Positions 45,522-55,305 of a stretch of 64,000 bases of DNA are shown here, one piece after another. Source of the stretch: Flavobacteriaceae bacterium (GTDB lineage: Bacteria > Bacteroidota > Bacteroidia > Flavobacteriales > Flavobacteriaceae). How positions within the stretch are numbered: the stretch's first letter is position 1; every line of letters starts with the position of its first letter. The notes under the pieces are model-generated. The model saw only the letters and a list, made by a program, of their open reading frames with translations, searched no databases and had not been told where the DNA came from. Both the position numbers and the translations under genes were made by a program. The stretch covers positions 62,001 through 126,000 of the forward strand of contig JAHEET010000001.1 of the NCBI GenBank assembly GCA_024640565.1, in the 5' to 3' direction.

Positions 45522-45872
45522 ATGGCAATTATAATTACTGATGAATGTATTAACTGTGGAGCATGTGAGCCAGAATGCCCAAATACCGCAATTTACGAAG
45601 GAGCCGATGATTGGAAACACGCAGATGGTACAGATTTGACAGGAAACATTGTTTTGCCAAACGGAAAAGCGATGAATGCCGATGAGGCACAGGAGCCTAT
45701 TTCAGATGAAATCTATTATATTGTAGCTGACAAATGTACAGAATGTGTTGGTTTTCATGAAGAGCCTCAATGTGCTGCTGTTTGTCCGGTAGATTGTTGT
45801 GTCCCAGATGATGATCATGTGGAAACCAAAGAAGCATTGCTTGCAAAACAAAAATTTATGCATTCGAAATAA
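45522..45872 (+). CDS. Ferredoxin with two 4Fe-4S clusters
   Basis: A 116-residue soluble electron carrier. Cluster I ligands are in [12 protein letters not shown] (Cys9, 12, 15, 19) and cluster II in [22 protein letters not shown], with the longer loop usual for this type of bacterial ferredoxin. The frame is open up to 45459, but the promoter at 45478-45485 lies inside that extension and the ferredoxin N-terminus MAIIITDEC begins at 45522. Its electron partner is unknown; the acyl-CoA reductase opposite is NADPH-type by family, so a direct link is uncertain. Confidence 0.94.
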   Translation: MAIIITDECINCGACEPECPNTAIYEGADDWKHADGTDLTGNIVLPNGKAMNADEAQEPISDEIYYIVADKCTECVGFHEEPQCAAVCPVDCCVPDDDHVETKEALLAKQKFMHSK

Positions 45873-45897
45873 AACGAACTGTTTTTAATATCATTAT

Positions 45898-45924
45898 AAA
45901 ATCCTGAAGAAATTTAGGATTTTT
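45898..45924 (+). terminator. Terminator after the ferredoxin
   Basis: AAAATCCT pairs with AGGATTTT around a GAAGAAATTT loop; T-run follows. Confidence 0.75.
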
Positions 45925-45959
45925 TTATTTTCATAATTAATTGAAATTTCTTTCAATAA

Positions 45960-45993
45960 AAAACACCCAACACTTTAAAGTGTTGGGTGTTTT
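45960..45993. terminator. 34-base perfect palindrome, probably a bidirectional terminator
   Basis: The half-site AAACACCCAACACTTT (45961-45976) is followed at once by its exact reverse complement. The stem of about 15 bp ends in A-runs and T-runs on both sides. It lies between the ferredoxin terminator and a sigma-factor fragment on the opposite strand, so it could be the old terminator of that gene. Confidence 0.65.
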
Positions 45994-46037
45994 CATTCCA
46001 AAGTACTTATTTTATACTTACATCGAAGGATGTTCGA

Positions 46038-46151
46038 CTAAAATTGGTAGTTTAATGACAAGGGATAATAGGTTTCAAAAAGCACTGCAAAAGCATTTAG
46101 ATCGCCTTCCTTAAGTGATTTCCAAAGATATTTATCCGTCAATTTCTCCAT
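46038..46151 (-). pseudogene. N-terminal fragment of an ECF sigma factor
   Basis: A 37-codon frame reading MEKLTDKYLWKSLKEGDL, then NAFAVLFETYYPLSLNYQF and a stop. LWKSLKEGDxNAFxxLFExYYPxLxNY is the start of region 2 of FecI-type sigma factors in Bacteroidota. The remaining 130 or so residues are missing, and the sequence after the stop shows no similarity in any frame. It is therefore a remnant of a deleted regulatory gene, too short to act as a sigma factor. Confidence 0.65.
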
Positions 46152-46249
46152 GAATTAGTAAAAAGTTTAAAAATAATGTCTAAGATAAAGAAAAATATGA
46201 ATTCCTGTTTTCTTTATTGATTTTATTCCTCATTTTATGAAACTTCCTA

Positions 46250-46257
46250 TATATTTG
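46250..46257 (+). promoter_or_regulatory. -10 element of ychF
   Basis: TATATTTG (TAnnTTTG), 20 bases before the ychF ATG. Confidence 0.6.
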
Positions 46258-46277
46258 CTCACGCAAAATTTATAGAG

Positions 46278-47369
46278 ATGAAAGCCGGAATTGTAGGATT
46301 ACCAAATGTAGGAAAATCAACCTTATTTAATTGTTTGTCAAATGCAAAAGCACAAAGTGCCAACTTTCCTTTTTGTACGATTGAACCCAATATTGGTGTT
46401 GTAAATGTCCCAGATGCCCGTTTGGAAAAGTTAGAAGAATTGGTAAATCCAGAACGAGTGTTGCCAGCCACTGTAGAAATTGTAGACATTGCTGGTTTGG
46501 TAAAAGGAGCAAGTAAAGGAGAAGGTTTAGGAAACCAGTTCCTAGCCAATATTAGAGAAACTGATGCTATTCTACACGTAGTTCGTTGTTTCGATAACGA
46601 CAACATTATTCACGTTGATAGTTCTGTTGACCCTGTTAGAGACAAAGAAACCATTGATATTGAATTGCAACTAAAAGATTTAGAAACCGTTGAGAAGCGC
46701 TTAGAACGTGTAAAAAGAACCGCTAAAACGGGGAATAAAGAAGCACAGGCCGAATTGGTTGTGCTATTGAAAATTCAAGAAACGCTCTTAAAAGGTTTTT
46801 CTGTACGAGCATTGGATTTCTCAGAAAAAGAATTGGAATATGTACAACCGCTTCAATTCATAACTTCGAAACCAGTATTGTATGTGTGTAATGTTGATGA
46901 AAATTCAGCAGTATCTGGAAACGATTATGTAACTCAGGTTCGTGAAGCGGTGAAAGATGAAAACGCAGAGGTAATTGTTTTAGCAGTAGGTACAGAAGCA
47001 GATATCACAGAATTAGATGATTATGAAGAAAGACAAATGTTTCTAGCAGATATTGGTCTAGAAGAAGCTGGTGTTTCGCGTTTAGTGCGTTCTGCATACA
47101 AACTTTTAAATTTACAGACTTATTTTACTGCGGGAGTTAAAGAAGTAAGAGCTTGGACCATTTCTATTGGTGCTAAAGCACCTCAAGCAGCAGGTGTCAT
47201 TCATACGGATTTTGAAAAAGGATTTATCCGTGCAGAAACAATTGCTTATGAAGATTATATAACTTTTGGTAGCGAAGCCAAAGTTAAAGAAGCTGGGAAG
47301 ATGAGAGTAGAAGGAAAAGACTATATTGTTAAAGACGGAGATGTAATGCATTTTCGATTTAATGTGTAA
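46278..47369 (+). CDS. ychF: Redox-regulated ATPase YchF
   Basis: Obg-family P-loop protein of 363 residues that binds ribosomes and prefers ATP over GTP. The P-loop GLPNVGKST is at 7-15, the switch II region is [16 protein letters not shown], and the base-recognition motif reads NVDE in place of NKxD, which explains the ATP preference. A coiled-coil insert and the C-terminal TGS domain ([27 protein letters not shown]) are complete. Monocistronic with a terminator. Confidence 0.97.
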   Translation: MKAGIVGLPNVGKSTLFNCLSNAKAQSANFPFCTIEPNIGVVNVPDARLEKLEELVNPERVLPATVEIVDIAGLVKGASKGEGLGNQFLANIRETDAILHVVRCFDNDNIIHVDSSVDPVRDKETIDIELQLKDLETVEKRLERVKRTAKTGNKEAQAELVVLLKIQETLLKGFSVRALDFSEKELEYVQPLQFITSKPVLYVCNVDENSAVSGNDYVTQVREAVKDENAEVIVLAVGTEADITELDDYEERQMFLADIGLEEAGVSRLVRSAYKLLNLQTYFTAGVKEVRAWTISIGAKAPQAAGVIHTDFEKGFIRAETIAYEDYITFGSEAKVKEAGKMRVEGKDYIVKDGDVMHFRFNV

Positions 47370-47392
47370 GTCTTACCTAAAGAGGTACTATT

Positions 47393-47424
47393 AAAAAAAA
47401 ACGCGAATAGCGTTTTTTTTTTTT
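47393..47424 (+). terminator. Terminator after ychF
   Basis: AAAAACGC-GAATA-GCGTTTTT with a run of more than ten T residues. Confidence 0.85.
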
Positions 47425-47487
47425 GTTTTAAAATTAAAAAGTAATTTGGCACTCTAGTTGTTTAGAAAAAACAGAAAATTTAACAAC

Positions 47488-48675
47488 ATGAAAAAACACT
47501 TACTTATTTTATTTTTAACCCTCTTCTTTTTAGCGTGTAATAGTATCAAGAAAACACAAGAAGCGATTCATAAAGGAAATTATGACAAAGCCATTAGTTT
47601 GGCTGTTCGGAATTTAAATGGCAATAAATCGAAAAAGAAAACTCAGCCTTATATTTTAATGTTAGAAGAGGCCTTTGGCAAAGCATCTCAGAGAGACCAA
47701 GAAGAAATTGCTTTTTTAAAGAAAGATGCAAATCCTGAAAATTCAGAAAGAATTTACAATATATACCTTCGTTTAAAGGATAGACAACAAAAAATCAAAC
47801 CTCTGTTGCCTCTTAAAATTTCAAAAAAGAATGCAAATGCACGTTTTGACTTTGAGAATTATGATGAAGCGATTATCACATCAAAAAATGAGGTATCAAA
47901 TCATCTGTATACAAAAGCAAAAGCATTATTTGCTTCGAATTATAAATACGACTATCGAAAAGCATATGAGGAGTTAAAATATATAGAAGAAATAAATCCA
48001 AACTATAGAGATACACGTTTTTTAATGCAAGAAGCGAATGCCAAGGGAATCGATTATGTTTATGTTTCAATGAAAAACGAAACAACGCAAGTGGTTCCAA
48101 AAAAATTAGAAAAAGATTTGTTGAATTTTGATACGTATGGCTTGAATGATTTGTGGACGGTGTATCACAGTAAAAAAGATACTGAAATTAGATATGATTT
48201 TGGATTGTCTTTGAATTTAAGAAAAATAGAAGTTTCTCCAGAACAGTTGAGAGAAAAGCAACTCATAAAAGAAAAACAAATAAAGGACGGATATAAATAC
48301 TTGTTAGATGCAGACGGGAATCAAGTGAAAGACAGTTTGGGCAACAAGATTAAAGTTGATAAATTTGTAAATGTACGTTGTGAATTATATCAATTTACAC
48401 AGTTTAAATCTGCCATAGTATCTGGGGAAGTGACCTATGTAGATTTTAAAACAAAACAAACGATTAAGGTATTTCCAATAAAAAGCAAATTTGTTTTTGA
48501 ACATCAATATGCAGATCACAATGGAGATAAAAGAGCTTTAGAACGTTCTTACTTGAGTTTATTAATGGCTAAATCTGTTGTTTTTCCGAGTAATGAACAA
48601 ATGATTTATGATACTGGTACCGATTTAAAAAGAAAATTAAAAGCGATTATTTCTCGGAATAAATTCCAGAAATAA
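47488..48675 (+). CDS. Lipoprotein of unknown function with helical-repeat N-terminus
   Basis: A 395-residue exported lipoprotein. The signal ends in a lipobox FFLACNS with Cys17 as the acylated residue. A TTG at 47458 would add ten residues before this signal, so the ATG at 47488 is used. Residues 20-200 contain TPR-like helices (IHKGNYDKAISLAVRNL; ALFASNYKYDYRKAYEELKYIEEINPNYRD). The C-terminal half is beta-rich (YVDFKTKQTIKVFPIKSKFVFEHQYAD). It looks like a conserved flavobacterial surface or periplasmic lipoprotein; no function is assigned. Confidence 0.8.
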   Translation: MKKHLLILFLTLFFLACNSIKKTQEAIHKGNYDKAISLAVRNLNGNKSKKKTQPYILMLEEAFGKASQRDQEEIAFLKKDANPENSERIYNIYLRLKDRQQKIKPLLPLKISKKNANARFDFENYDEAIITSKNEVSNHLYTKAKALFASNYKYDYRKAYEELKYIEEINPNYRDTRFLMQEANAKGIDYVYVSMKNETTQVVPKKLEKDLLNFDTYGLNDLWTVYHSKKDTEIRYDFGLSLNLRKIEVSPEQLREKQLIKEKQIKDGYKYLLDADGNQVKDSLGNKIKVDKFVNVRCELYQFTQFKSAIVSGEVTYVDFKTKQTIKVFPIKSKFVFEHQYADHNGDKRALERSYLSLLMAKSVVFPSNEQMIYDTGTDLKRKLKAIISRNKFQK

Positions 48676-48703
48676 TCGCTACTCTATTTTTAGATACTCT
48701 TTA

Positions 48704-49789
48704 TTATCCTTTGTAAAAAGGCAATTTAACCACCGTTGCCGGAATTGCTTTTTTACGAATCTGAATGTGTATTTGTGTTCCTGATTTCGCAAAGGCTCTT
48801 GGTACGTAGCCCATTCCAATACCCTTTTGTAAACTCGGACTCATGGTTCCAGAAGTTACATTTCCAATAACACTTCCTTCGGTATCAACGATATCATATC
48901 CATGTCTTGGAATGCCTCTTTCATTCAATTCGAAAGCAACGAGTCTCCGCGCTGGTTTTGCTTCTTTTTGAACGGCTAAGGCCGGTGCATTTATAAAATC
49001 TTTTGTGAATTTGGTAATCCAACCCAAACCTGCTTCAATCGGAGATGTTGTTTCGTCAATATCATTTCCATATAGGCAATACCCCATTTCTAAACGTAAA
49101 GTATCTCTTGCTGCCAAACCAATGGGTTTGATTCCAAATTCTTCTCCGGCTTCAATCACGGTATTCCAAATTTGTTCCACTTCATTATTCTTACAGTAAA
49201 TTTCAAATCCACCAGCACCCGTATACCCAGTTGCAGAAATAATCACATTTTCAATGCCTGCAAAATCACCCACTTTGAAAGTGTAAAAAGGAATATCAGC
49301 CAAATCTAAGGAGGACAAAGATTGCATTGCATCCACTGCTTTTGGCCCTTGAATTGCTAGCAGCGAGTACGATTCAGACAGGTCTTTTAGCTCTGCACCA
49401 AAATTTTCATTATGTTTCGAAATCCAATTCCAGTCCTTTTCAATATTCGAAGCATTTACGACGAGTAAATACTGATTTTCTTTTATTTTGTAGCAGATAA
49501 GGTCGTCTACAATTCCATTGTTTTCATTTGGGAGGCAATTGTATTGTGCATCACCAACCCCCAATTTAGAAACATCGTTAGAAGTTATTCGCTGGAGAAG
49601 TGCCAATGCATTTTCACCACTTACCAAAAACTCACCCATATGACTTACATCAAAAACACCAATGGATTCCCGAACGGTAAGATGTTCAGCTGTAACACCT
49701 TCATACTGAACGGGCATATTGTATCCTGCAAAGGGAACCATCTTTGCGCCTAATAAGATATGTGTATTGTGCAGTGCTATATTTTTCAT
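48704..49789 (-). CDS. gcvT: Aminomethyltransferase (glycine cleavage T protein)
   Basis: The T protein of the glycine cleavage system moves the aminomethyl carbon from lipoyl-H protein to tetrahydrofolate, releasing ammonia. It has 361 residues from the ATG at 49789 ([23 protein letters not shown]), the standard N-terminus; the frame continues to 49846 but the extra 19 residues are not family-like. [11 protein letters not shown] carries the catalytic Asp, and [13 protein letters not shown] and [19 protein letters not shown] are also diagnostic. The gcvH and gcvP genes are not adjacent. Confidence 0.95.
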   Translation of the reverse strand: MKNIALHNTHILLGAKMVPFAGYNMPVQYEGVTAEHLTVRESIGVFDVSHMGEFLVSGENALALLQRITSNDVSKLGVGDAQYNCLPNENNGIVDDLICYKIKENQYLLVVNASNIEKDWNWISKHNENFGAELKDLSESYSLLAIQGPKAVDAMQSLSSLDLADIPFYTFKVGDFAGIENVIISATGYTGAGGFEIYCKNNEVEQIWNTVIEAGEEFGIKPIGLAARDTLRLEMGYCLYGNDIDETTSPIEAGLGWITKFTKDFINAPALAVQKEAKPARRLVAFELNERGIPRHGYDIVDTEGSVIGNVTSGTMSPSLQKGIGMGYVPRAFAKSGTQIHIQIRKKAIPATVVKLPFYKG

Positions 49790-50022
49790 TTGTAGTTTTC
49801 TTAAATTTTTCGCTAAATTATTGAAAAATAGATAAAAATCAATCACTAAATTTTGGTTAATTTTCTAAAATCAGAAGTTGCGACAATTTTAGTTATGTAT
49901 TTAAGAAGCAGGGACCCTTTAAGATTATTTTAGGAGGGTGGTTCAGGAAATTGTTTTTAATTTCGTACAATTGCAAGATACAACTGTTTAGAATGATTTT
50001 GTTTTACCCGATATAGATAAAT

Positions 50023-50244
50023 ATGAGCAAGGAACAACCAAACAATCCCATGCATGGGATTAAATTAGCAACTATTTTAGAAGAACTGTTCAAAGAATAT
50101 GGATGGGAAGAACTAGGAATTATTTTAAATATGAAAGCATTTCAGAACAATCCAACCTATAAATCAAGTTTAAAATTCTTAAGAACAACACCATGGGCGA
50201 GGGAGAAAGTTGAGAAATTCTATGAGAAAACCATGTTGAAATAA
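50023..50244 (+). CDS. VF530-family (DUF2132) DNA-binding protein
   Basis: A 73-residue protein of the VF530 family. MHGIKLATILEELFKEYGWEELG and FLRTTPWAREKVEKFYE are the signature segments. A member of this family has been described as a DNA-binding helical protein; its cellular role is unknown. The length is normal for the family. Flanked by gcvT and thrC, both on the other strand. Confidence 0.88.
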   Translation: MSKEQPNNPMHGIKLATILEELFKEYGWEELGIILNMKAFQNNPTYKSSLKFLRTTPWAREKVEKFYEKTMLK

Positions 50245-50258
50245 TCCTAGATTTTCCG

Positions 50259-50283
50259 TTTGAAAAATTCAAATATTTTTTTC
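50259..50283 (+). terminator. Weak terminator after the VF530 gene
   Basis: TTTGAA-AAA-TTCAAA followed by a T-rich run. The 6-bp AT-rich stem is weak. Confidence 0.35.
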
Positions 50284-50297
50284 AAAATTCTTGCTAT

Positions 50298-51584
50298 TTA
50301 TTCTGCGTTTAAATATCTCTTTAGCGCTTCGTAGGAACCGATCTTCAGCGATACTTTTTCTTTATCAATTACTTTTTTGATCTGTTCTGGAATTTCTATC
50401 TCGACCGGAAGCGTTGTTTCTACAACATCTAAAAACTTTACAGGATGGGCTGTTTCTAAGAATACGCCATACTCATTTTCTTTTACATCATATTTTTGCA
50501 ATCCCAAATATCCTACGGCTCCATGAGGATCTGCAACATACCCGGTTTTTGTGAACATTGATTGCATCGCTTTTTTGGTCATCTCATCTGTAAAGCTATA
50601 GGATGAGAATTTATTTTTCAAGGCCAATAAATCATTATTAAATAATTCTTGAATCCGAATAAAATTGCTGGGGTTTCCAACATCCATTGCATTTGAAATG
50701 GTAGCTTTAGAAGGTTTTGGAACGTAGTTTCCGTTTTCTAAATAGTTGGATACAGTATCGTTGATATTGGTAGCTGCAATAAAGTGTTTGATGGGTAATC
50801 CTAATTTATTAGCCATGATTCCTGCGCAAATATTTCCGAAATTTCCACTTGGTACTGAGAAAACCAATTCTCTATTTTGTTTCTTTAGTTGTTTGTAGGC
50901 AAAGAAAAAATAAAACATTTGCGGTAACCAACGTGCCACATTTATAGAGTTGGCAGAGGTCAATGTTCGTTGAATACTTTTATCCAAAAAGGCTGTTTTT
51001 ACCATGTCTTGGCAATCATCAAATACGCCATCTACTTCCAAGGCAGTAATGTTGTTTCCTAAGGTAGTCAATTGTCGCTCTTGAATATCGCTTACCTTTC
51101 CACTAGGATATAAGATCACTACTTTTATTCCCTTCGCATTTAAAAAACCATTTGCAACGGCTCCCCCTGTATCTCCAGAAGTTGCTACTAATACCGTAAT
51201 TTCTTTGTCATTGTTACGATTGAAATAGGCCAAGCATGAACTCATAAAACGGGCGCCAACGTCTTTAAAAGCCATTGTAGGACCGTGAAATAATTCAAGG
51301 GTACCAATGTTTTTTTCAATTTCTACTACCGGGAAATCAAAGGAAACGGTTTCCCTGATTATCGCTTTTAATTCGGTTTCAGGAATCTCATCTCCTACAA
51401 ATTGTTTAATGGCTTCAAAGGCAATTTCTTCATTACTATATTGTTCAATATTCTCGATAAAATCTTTTGATAACGGTGTAATATTTTCTGGAAAATAAAT
51501 CCCCCTATCTTTTGCAAGCCCTTCTATTACGGCATTTTTGAACGTTGTACTTGGTGACTTTCGATGTAAACTGTAATAGTTCAT
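50298..51584 (-). CDS. thrC: Threonine synthase
   Basis: PLP fold-type II lyase of 428 residues converting O-phosphohomoserine to threonine, the last pathway step. The PLP lysine lies in GPTMAFKDVGARF, and the phosphate-binding loop is in SVPSGNFGNICAG. The N-terminus (MNYYSLHRKSPSTTF) matches the long class found in bacteria of this phylum. It is the last gene of thrABC, 55 bases downstream of thrB. Confidence 0.96.
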   Translation of the reverse strand: MNYYSLHRKSPSTTFKNAVIEGLAKDRGIYFPENITPLSKDFIENIEQYSNEEIAFEAIKQFVGDEIPETELKAIIRETVSFDFPVVEIEKNIGTLELFHGPTMAFKDVGARFMSSCLAYFNRNNDKEITVLVATSGDTGGAVANGFLNAKGIKVVILYPSGKVSDIQERQLTTLGNNITALEVDGVFDDCQDMVKTAFLDKSIQRTLTSANSINVARWLPQMFYFFFAYKQLKKQNRELVFSVPSGNFGNICAGIMANKLGLPIKHFIAATNINDTVSNYLENGNYVPKPSKATISNAMDVGNPSNFIRIQELFNNDLLALKNKFSSYSFTDEMTKKAMQSMFTKTGYVADPHGAVGYLGLQKYDVKENEYGVFLETAHPVKFLDVVETTLPVEIEIPEQIKKVIDKEKVSLKIGSYEALKRYLNAE

Positions 51585-51639
51585 TGTTGTGTTTTTTTTT
51601 AATTTAGGGTGTTGTCAAAATAAAAAATAGCTCTAATTA

Positions 51640-52563
51640 CTACTTAATAATTTTCATGCCCTCTGGATTGATTTTCGAAATAAACATTTCAAAACCGATG
51701 CCTGTTTTTTTATAGGTGGATTCTATGGCTTTATACACGTCTTTTGCACTTTTTTCTCCTTTGCATAAAGCAAAAATTGTGGGGCCTGACCCACTAATTC
51801 CCGCTCCTAGAGCTCCTGCATTCAACGCATTTGTTTTTACTTCATCGAAAAAAGGAATTAATCCTTTTCGAAAAGGCTCCACAATAACATCCACCAAAGA
51901 GTTGCTTAAAAGATCGTAGTCATTTGTAAAAAGACTCGTTACCAGACCTCCTACGTTTGCCCACTGTGTAACAGCATCTTGCAAGGCAATTTCTGTTGGC
52001 AAGACCGCTCGTGCATCTTTTGTTTTTATGGCAATTTGAGGATGAATTGCTACGACTGTCAAGGCTTCTGGGACAGGAAGTTTTATGACTTCTAGAGGTT
52101 CATAACTTCTCACCAAAACAAATCCGCCATAAATGGCCGCTGCTACATTATCGGCTATGGCAGATCCACAAGCAACTTCTTCACCAAACATGGCAAATTT
52201 AGTCAACTCTAAAAGGGAATATTGTTTTGTTAAAAATTGATTAACTCCAAATGCCGCACCTGCAGCACTTGCTGCGCTACTTCCTAGTCCGCTTCCTGGA
52301 GAAAAACCTTTGTGAATAGTAATTGCAATACCGAAATCTGCTTTTGCTTCAGAGAGCATTTTTTTTATTACGGCACTGGCCGCATTTTTATCCACGTCGT
52401 AGGGTAAATCTGCACCCGTAATGTTGGTTATTTTTACCCCTTTCTCGCTCGTTTTTGTAAAGGTCATTTCATCACCAATAGCATCTACTGCAAAACCCAA
52501 AGAATCAAATCCGCAAGAAACATTAGCAACCGTGGCTGGAGCAAATATTTTTAAATAATCCAT
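51640..52563 (-). CDS. thrB: Homoserine kinase
   Basis: GHMP-family kinase of 307 residues that phosphorylates homoserine. The nucleotide loop SPGSGLGSSAASAAGAAF lies at about 88-105, and the C-terminal GAGISGSGPTIFALC is the third GHMP motif. It sits between thrA and thrC; 91 bases separate it from thrA, with no clear promoter, so it is probably read from the thrA transcript. Confidence 0.96.
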   Translation of the reverse strand: MDYLKIFAPATVANVSCGFDSLGFAVDAIGDEMTFTKTSEKGVKITNITGADLPYDVDKNAASAVIKKMLSEAKADFGIAITIHKGFSPGSGLGSSAASAAGAAFGVNQFLTKQYSLLELTKFAMFGEEVACGSAIADNVAAAIYGGFVLVRSYEPLEVIKLPVPEALTVVAIHPQIAIKTKDARAVLPTEIALQDAVTQWANVGGLVTSLFTNDYDLLSNSLVDVIVEPFRKGLIPFFDEVKTNALNAGALGAGISGSGPTIFALCKGEKSAKDVYKAIESTYKKTGIGFEMFISKINPEGMKIIK

Positions 52564-52654
52564 GATTTATAGTCTATATAGATTGAAAAATAATAATAAT
52601 GGATTGTTAAAATCCAAAATACGATTATTTTTTACTTTTTTATTGTCTTCAAAT

Positions 52655-55099
52655 TTACAAATTCCCAATTCTGATAATGTCTGCAAAAATACCCGATGCT
52701 GTTACATCTGCTCCTGCACCTGCTCCTTTAATTATTAGGGGGTTTATAGGGTATCTGTCTGTGAAAAACAACACAATGTTATCACTTCCTTCTAAATTGT
52801 AAAAAGGATGTTCTGGGTTTATTTGTTGCAAACCAACATTGGCATTTCCATTTTCAAATGCTGCCACATACTTTAAACGACAATTCTTAGCATTTGCCTC
52901 CGAGAATAATTTTTTGAAATGTGCTTCATTTTCTGTTAAAGAAGCATAAAAAGCATCATTATTTGCTGTTTTTAAGCTATTTTCAGGTAAAAAGGCATTG
53001 TTTTCAATATTTTCTAACTCTAAATCATAGCCACTTTCTCTGGCTAAAATTAAAATTTTTCGTGCAACATCGATACCGCTCAAGTCAATTTTTGGATCTG
53101 GTTCTGTATAGCCTTCCTTTTGGGCTTGTGCTACTACGTCGTGAAAAGTATTGTCCGCATTATAGTTGTTAAAAACAAAGTTTAAACTTCCAGACAACAC
53201 CGCTTGAATTTTATGAACTCGATCGCCTGAAGCGACTAAATTCTTCAAGGTATCAATGATGGGTAAACCTGCTCCAACATTTGTTTCAAATAAGAAAGGA
53301 GCATTGTATTTTCTTGCAGTTTCTTTTAATTTTTTGTAATTCTCTAAAGTAGAGGCACAGGCAATTTTATTACAAGTTACAACACCAATACTTTCACTTA
53401 AGTAATTTTCGTAAAATTCTGAAACTTGCTGATTCGCGGTGTTATCAACAAAAAGGCTGTTTCTTAAGTTGCTGTTTTTTACTTTTTCGAAAAAGGCGGA
53501 TAGGCTTGTTGGAATTCCGTTGTCTAACTGTTTTTTCCAGTTTTCCAAGTCGATGCCATTTTCGTCGAAAAACATTTTTCGTGAATTGGAAATTCCTACG
53601 ACTTTAATACTCAATTTTAAATGCTTTTTTAAATACTTTTTTTGTTGATGAATTTGCGCCAAAAAGCGTTCTCCAACATTGCCAACCCCAGTTACAAAGA
53701 GATTGAGTTGTTTTATTTTTTCTTCAAAAAATTGTTCATGTAATGTATTAAGTGCTTTTTTTGCATCCTTTTTATTAATAACAGCCGAGATATTTTTTTC
53801 TGATGCTCCTTGGGCTATTGCGCGAATATTGACATTGTTTTTTCCTAAAGAACTAAACATTTTTCCACTCAATCCTTGGTGGTTTTTCATGTTGTCTCCA
53901 ACCAATGCTATAATGCATAAATCTTGCTCTAAAATGACAGGTCTTACTTTTTGTTGATGAATTTCATACTCAAAAGTAGTATCAATTAATTTCTGTGCCC
54001 GATCTGCGTCTTTATTTTCAACACCAATACATATTGACAATTCAGAAGATGCTTGTGTAATTAAAGTAATGTTAATTTCATGTAATGAAAGCACTTCAAA
54101 CAAACGTTTAGAAAATCCTGGCATTCCTACCATTCCAGTACCACCTAATGTAATCAGTGTAATGTTTTCTATGTAGCTGATTCCTTTAACAGGTTGATTG
54201 TTGGTGTGGGTATCTTTGGTAATTCGGGTTCCTATATCTTTGGGTTGAAATGTATTTTTAATAACAATTGGAATTTCTTTTTGTAAGACTGGCTGAATGG
54301 TTGGAGGATAAATCACTTTTGCACCAAAATGTGACAACTCCATCGCTTCGTGGTAGGAGATGTGTGGAATTGCAAATGCTTGTTTTACAATGCTTGGATT
54401 GGAAGTATACATTCCGCTAACATCTGTCCAGATTTGCAATTCTTTGGCATCTAAAGCCGCCGCGAAGATGGCCGCAGAATAGTCAGAACCGCCTCGTCCT
54501 AATGTGGTAGTTTGTCCTTGGGCTGTTCGAGCAACAAAACCAGGTAATAAGCTAACTTGAGCAGAATTGTGCTTAAAGTAGGCCGTAATATTTTTATTGG
54601 TTGCAGGGAAGTCAACCACAGCATCTAAATACATTTCAGAGGCTACAATTAAGTCCCGACTGTCTTTGTAGTTGGTGTTGAGTGCTAAATTAGAAATTTC
54701 TGCAATAATTGCAGCGGAGAGCAGTTCGCCAAAACTAGAGATTGTAGCCAGTGTCTTTGAACTTAATTCTTCCAATAAGTAACACCCTTTGTAGATGGTT
54801 TCTAGTTGGTTAAATAATTCTTTGACATGAGCAATGATTGCAGGTTGTTGCTGAATAGGTATTAATTCTTGAACGACATCGAAATGATGTTTTTCTAACT
54901 TTTGAATGATTTCTTTATAGTTGCTATTTTTATTTTTTGCGAAATGTGCTCCTTCAATTAATGCATTTGTTGTTTTACCAAAAGCAGAAACCACTACAAT
55001 TACTTTTTGTTTTTTAGCTGCAGCTGTAATGATAGTTATTACTTTTTTTATGTTTTCTGAATTGGCTACCGAGGAGCCTCCAAATTTTAAGACGTTCAT
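52655..55099 (-). CDS. thrA: Bifunctional aspartate kinase/homoserine dehydrogenase
   Basis: An 814-residue fusion of the first and third enzymes of the aspartate pathway. The kinase domain starts MNVLKFGGSSVANSENIKKV and includes GRGGSDYSAA. Two ACT modules, for threonine feedback, lie at about 310-450 (LITLGGTGMVGMPG; IALVGDNMKNHQG). The dehydrogenase Rossmann motif GVGNVG is at 471-476, and the catalytic region includes NVGAGLPIIDTLKNL and GSLNFVF. Both halves look complete. It heads thrABC and is preceded by a 200-base leader with a promoter, a Thr/Ile-rich mini-ORF and a hairpin. Confidence 0.96.
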   Translation of the reverse strand: MNVLKFGGSSVANSENIKKVITIITAAAKKQKVIVVVSAFGKTTNALIEGAHFAKNKNSNYKEIIQKLEKHHFDVVQELIPIQQQPAIIAHVKELFNQLETIYKGCYLLEELSSKTLATISSFGELLSAAIIAEISNLALNTNYKDSRDLIVASEMYLDAVVDFPATNKNITAYFKHNSAQVSLLPGFVARTAQGQTTTLGRGGSDYSAAIFAAALDAKELQIWTDVSGMYTSNPSIVKQAFAIPHISYHEAMELSHFGAKVIYPPTIQPVLQKEIPIVIKNTFQPKDIGTRITKDTHTNNQPVKGISYIENITLITLGGTGMVGMPGFSKRLFEVLSLHEINITLITQASSELSICIGVENKDADRAQKLIDTTFEYEIHQQKVRPVILEQDLCIIALVGDNMKNHQGLSGKMFSSLGKNNVNIRAIAQGASEKNISAVINKKDAKKALNTLHEQFFEEKIKQLNLFVTGVGNVGERFLAQIHQQKKYLKKHLKLSIKVVGISNSRKMFFDENGIDLENWKKQLDNGIPTSLSAFFEKVKNSNLRNSLFVDNTANQQVSEFYENYLSESIGVVTCNKIACASTLENYKKLKETARKYNAPFLFETNVGAGLPIIDTLKNLVASGDRVHKIQAVLSGSLNFVFNNYNADNTFHDVVAQAQKEGYTEPDPKIDLSGIDVARKILILARESGYDLELENIENNAFLPENSLKTANNDAFYASLTENEAHFKKLFSEANAKNCRLKYVAAFENGNANVGLQQINPEHPFYNLEGSDNIVLFFTDRYPINPLIIKGAGAGADVTASGIFADIIRIGNL

Positions 55100-55181
55100 T
55101 TTTGATACTGAAATAGTTGATAAATAATTTTATGAATTTGTTTTCGATTTCTTTCGAAGTTATATTGACCTAAATTGATAT

Positions 55182-55205
55182 GAAAAATAAAAACCCTTAA
55201 AGGGT
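55182..55205 (-). terminator. Candidate attenuator hairpin in the thrA leader
   Basis: On the minus strand ACCCT-TTA-AGGGT is followed by TTTTATTTTT. The stem is only 5 bp, so it is weak alone. It overlaps the last codons and the stop of the Thr/Ile leader ORF. The 3' arm AAGGGT could instead pair with ACCTTT (55229-55224), an alternative antiterminating fold. Confidence 0.5.
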
Positions 55206-55244
55206 AATAATTGTAGGAATCTGAAAGGTACCAGTAGGTGCCAT
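55197..55244 (-). CDS. Thr/Ile-rich leader peptide of the thrABC operon (thrL-like)
   Basis: A 15-codon frame, MAPTGTFQIPTIITL, too short for ordinary gene finding. Four codons are Thr (ACT, ACC, ACA, ACC) and three are Ile (all ATT), the two end products controlled by the thr operon. It starts about 55 bases after the expected transcription start and its stop lies inside the terminator-like hairpin. This is the arrangement of a ribosome-mediated attenuator, functionally like E. coli thrL but unrelated in sequence. The call rests on composition and position; no conservation test was possible. Confidence 0.6.
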   Translation of the reverse strand: MAPTGTFQIPTIITL

Positions 55245-55305
55245 GCCAATTAAAATTGCAGAAATTGTGAATGCTTTGATATGTAAACTTGTAAGTTGCA
55301 CAAGG

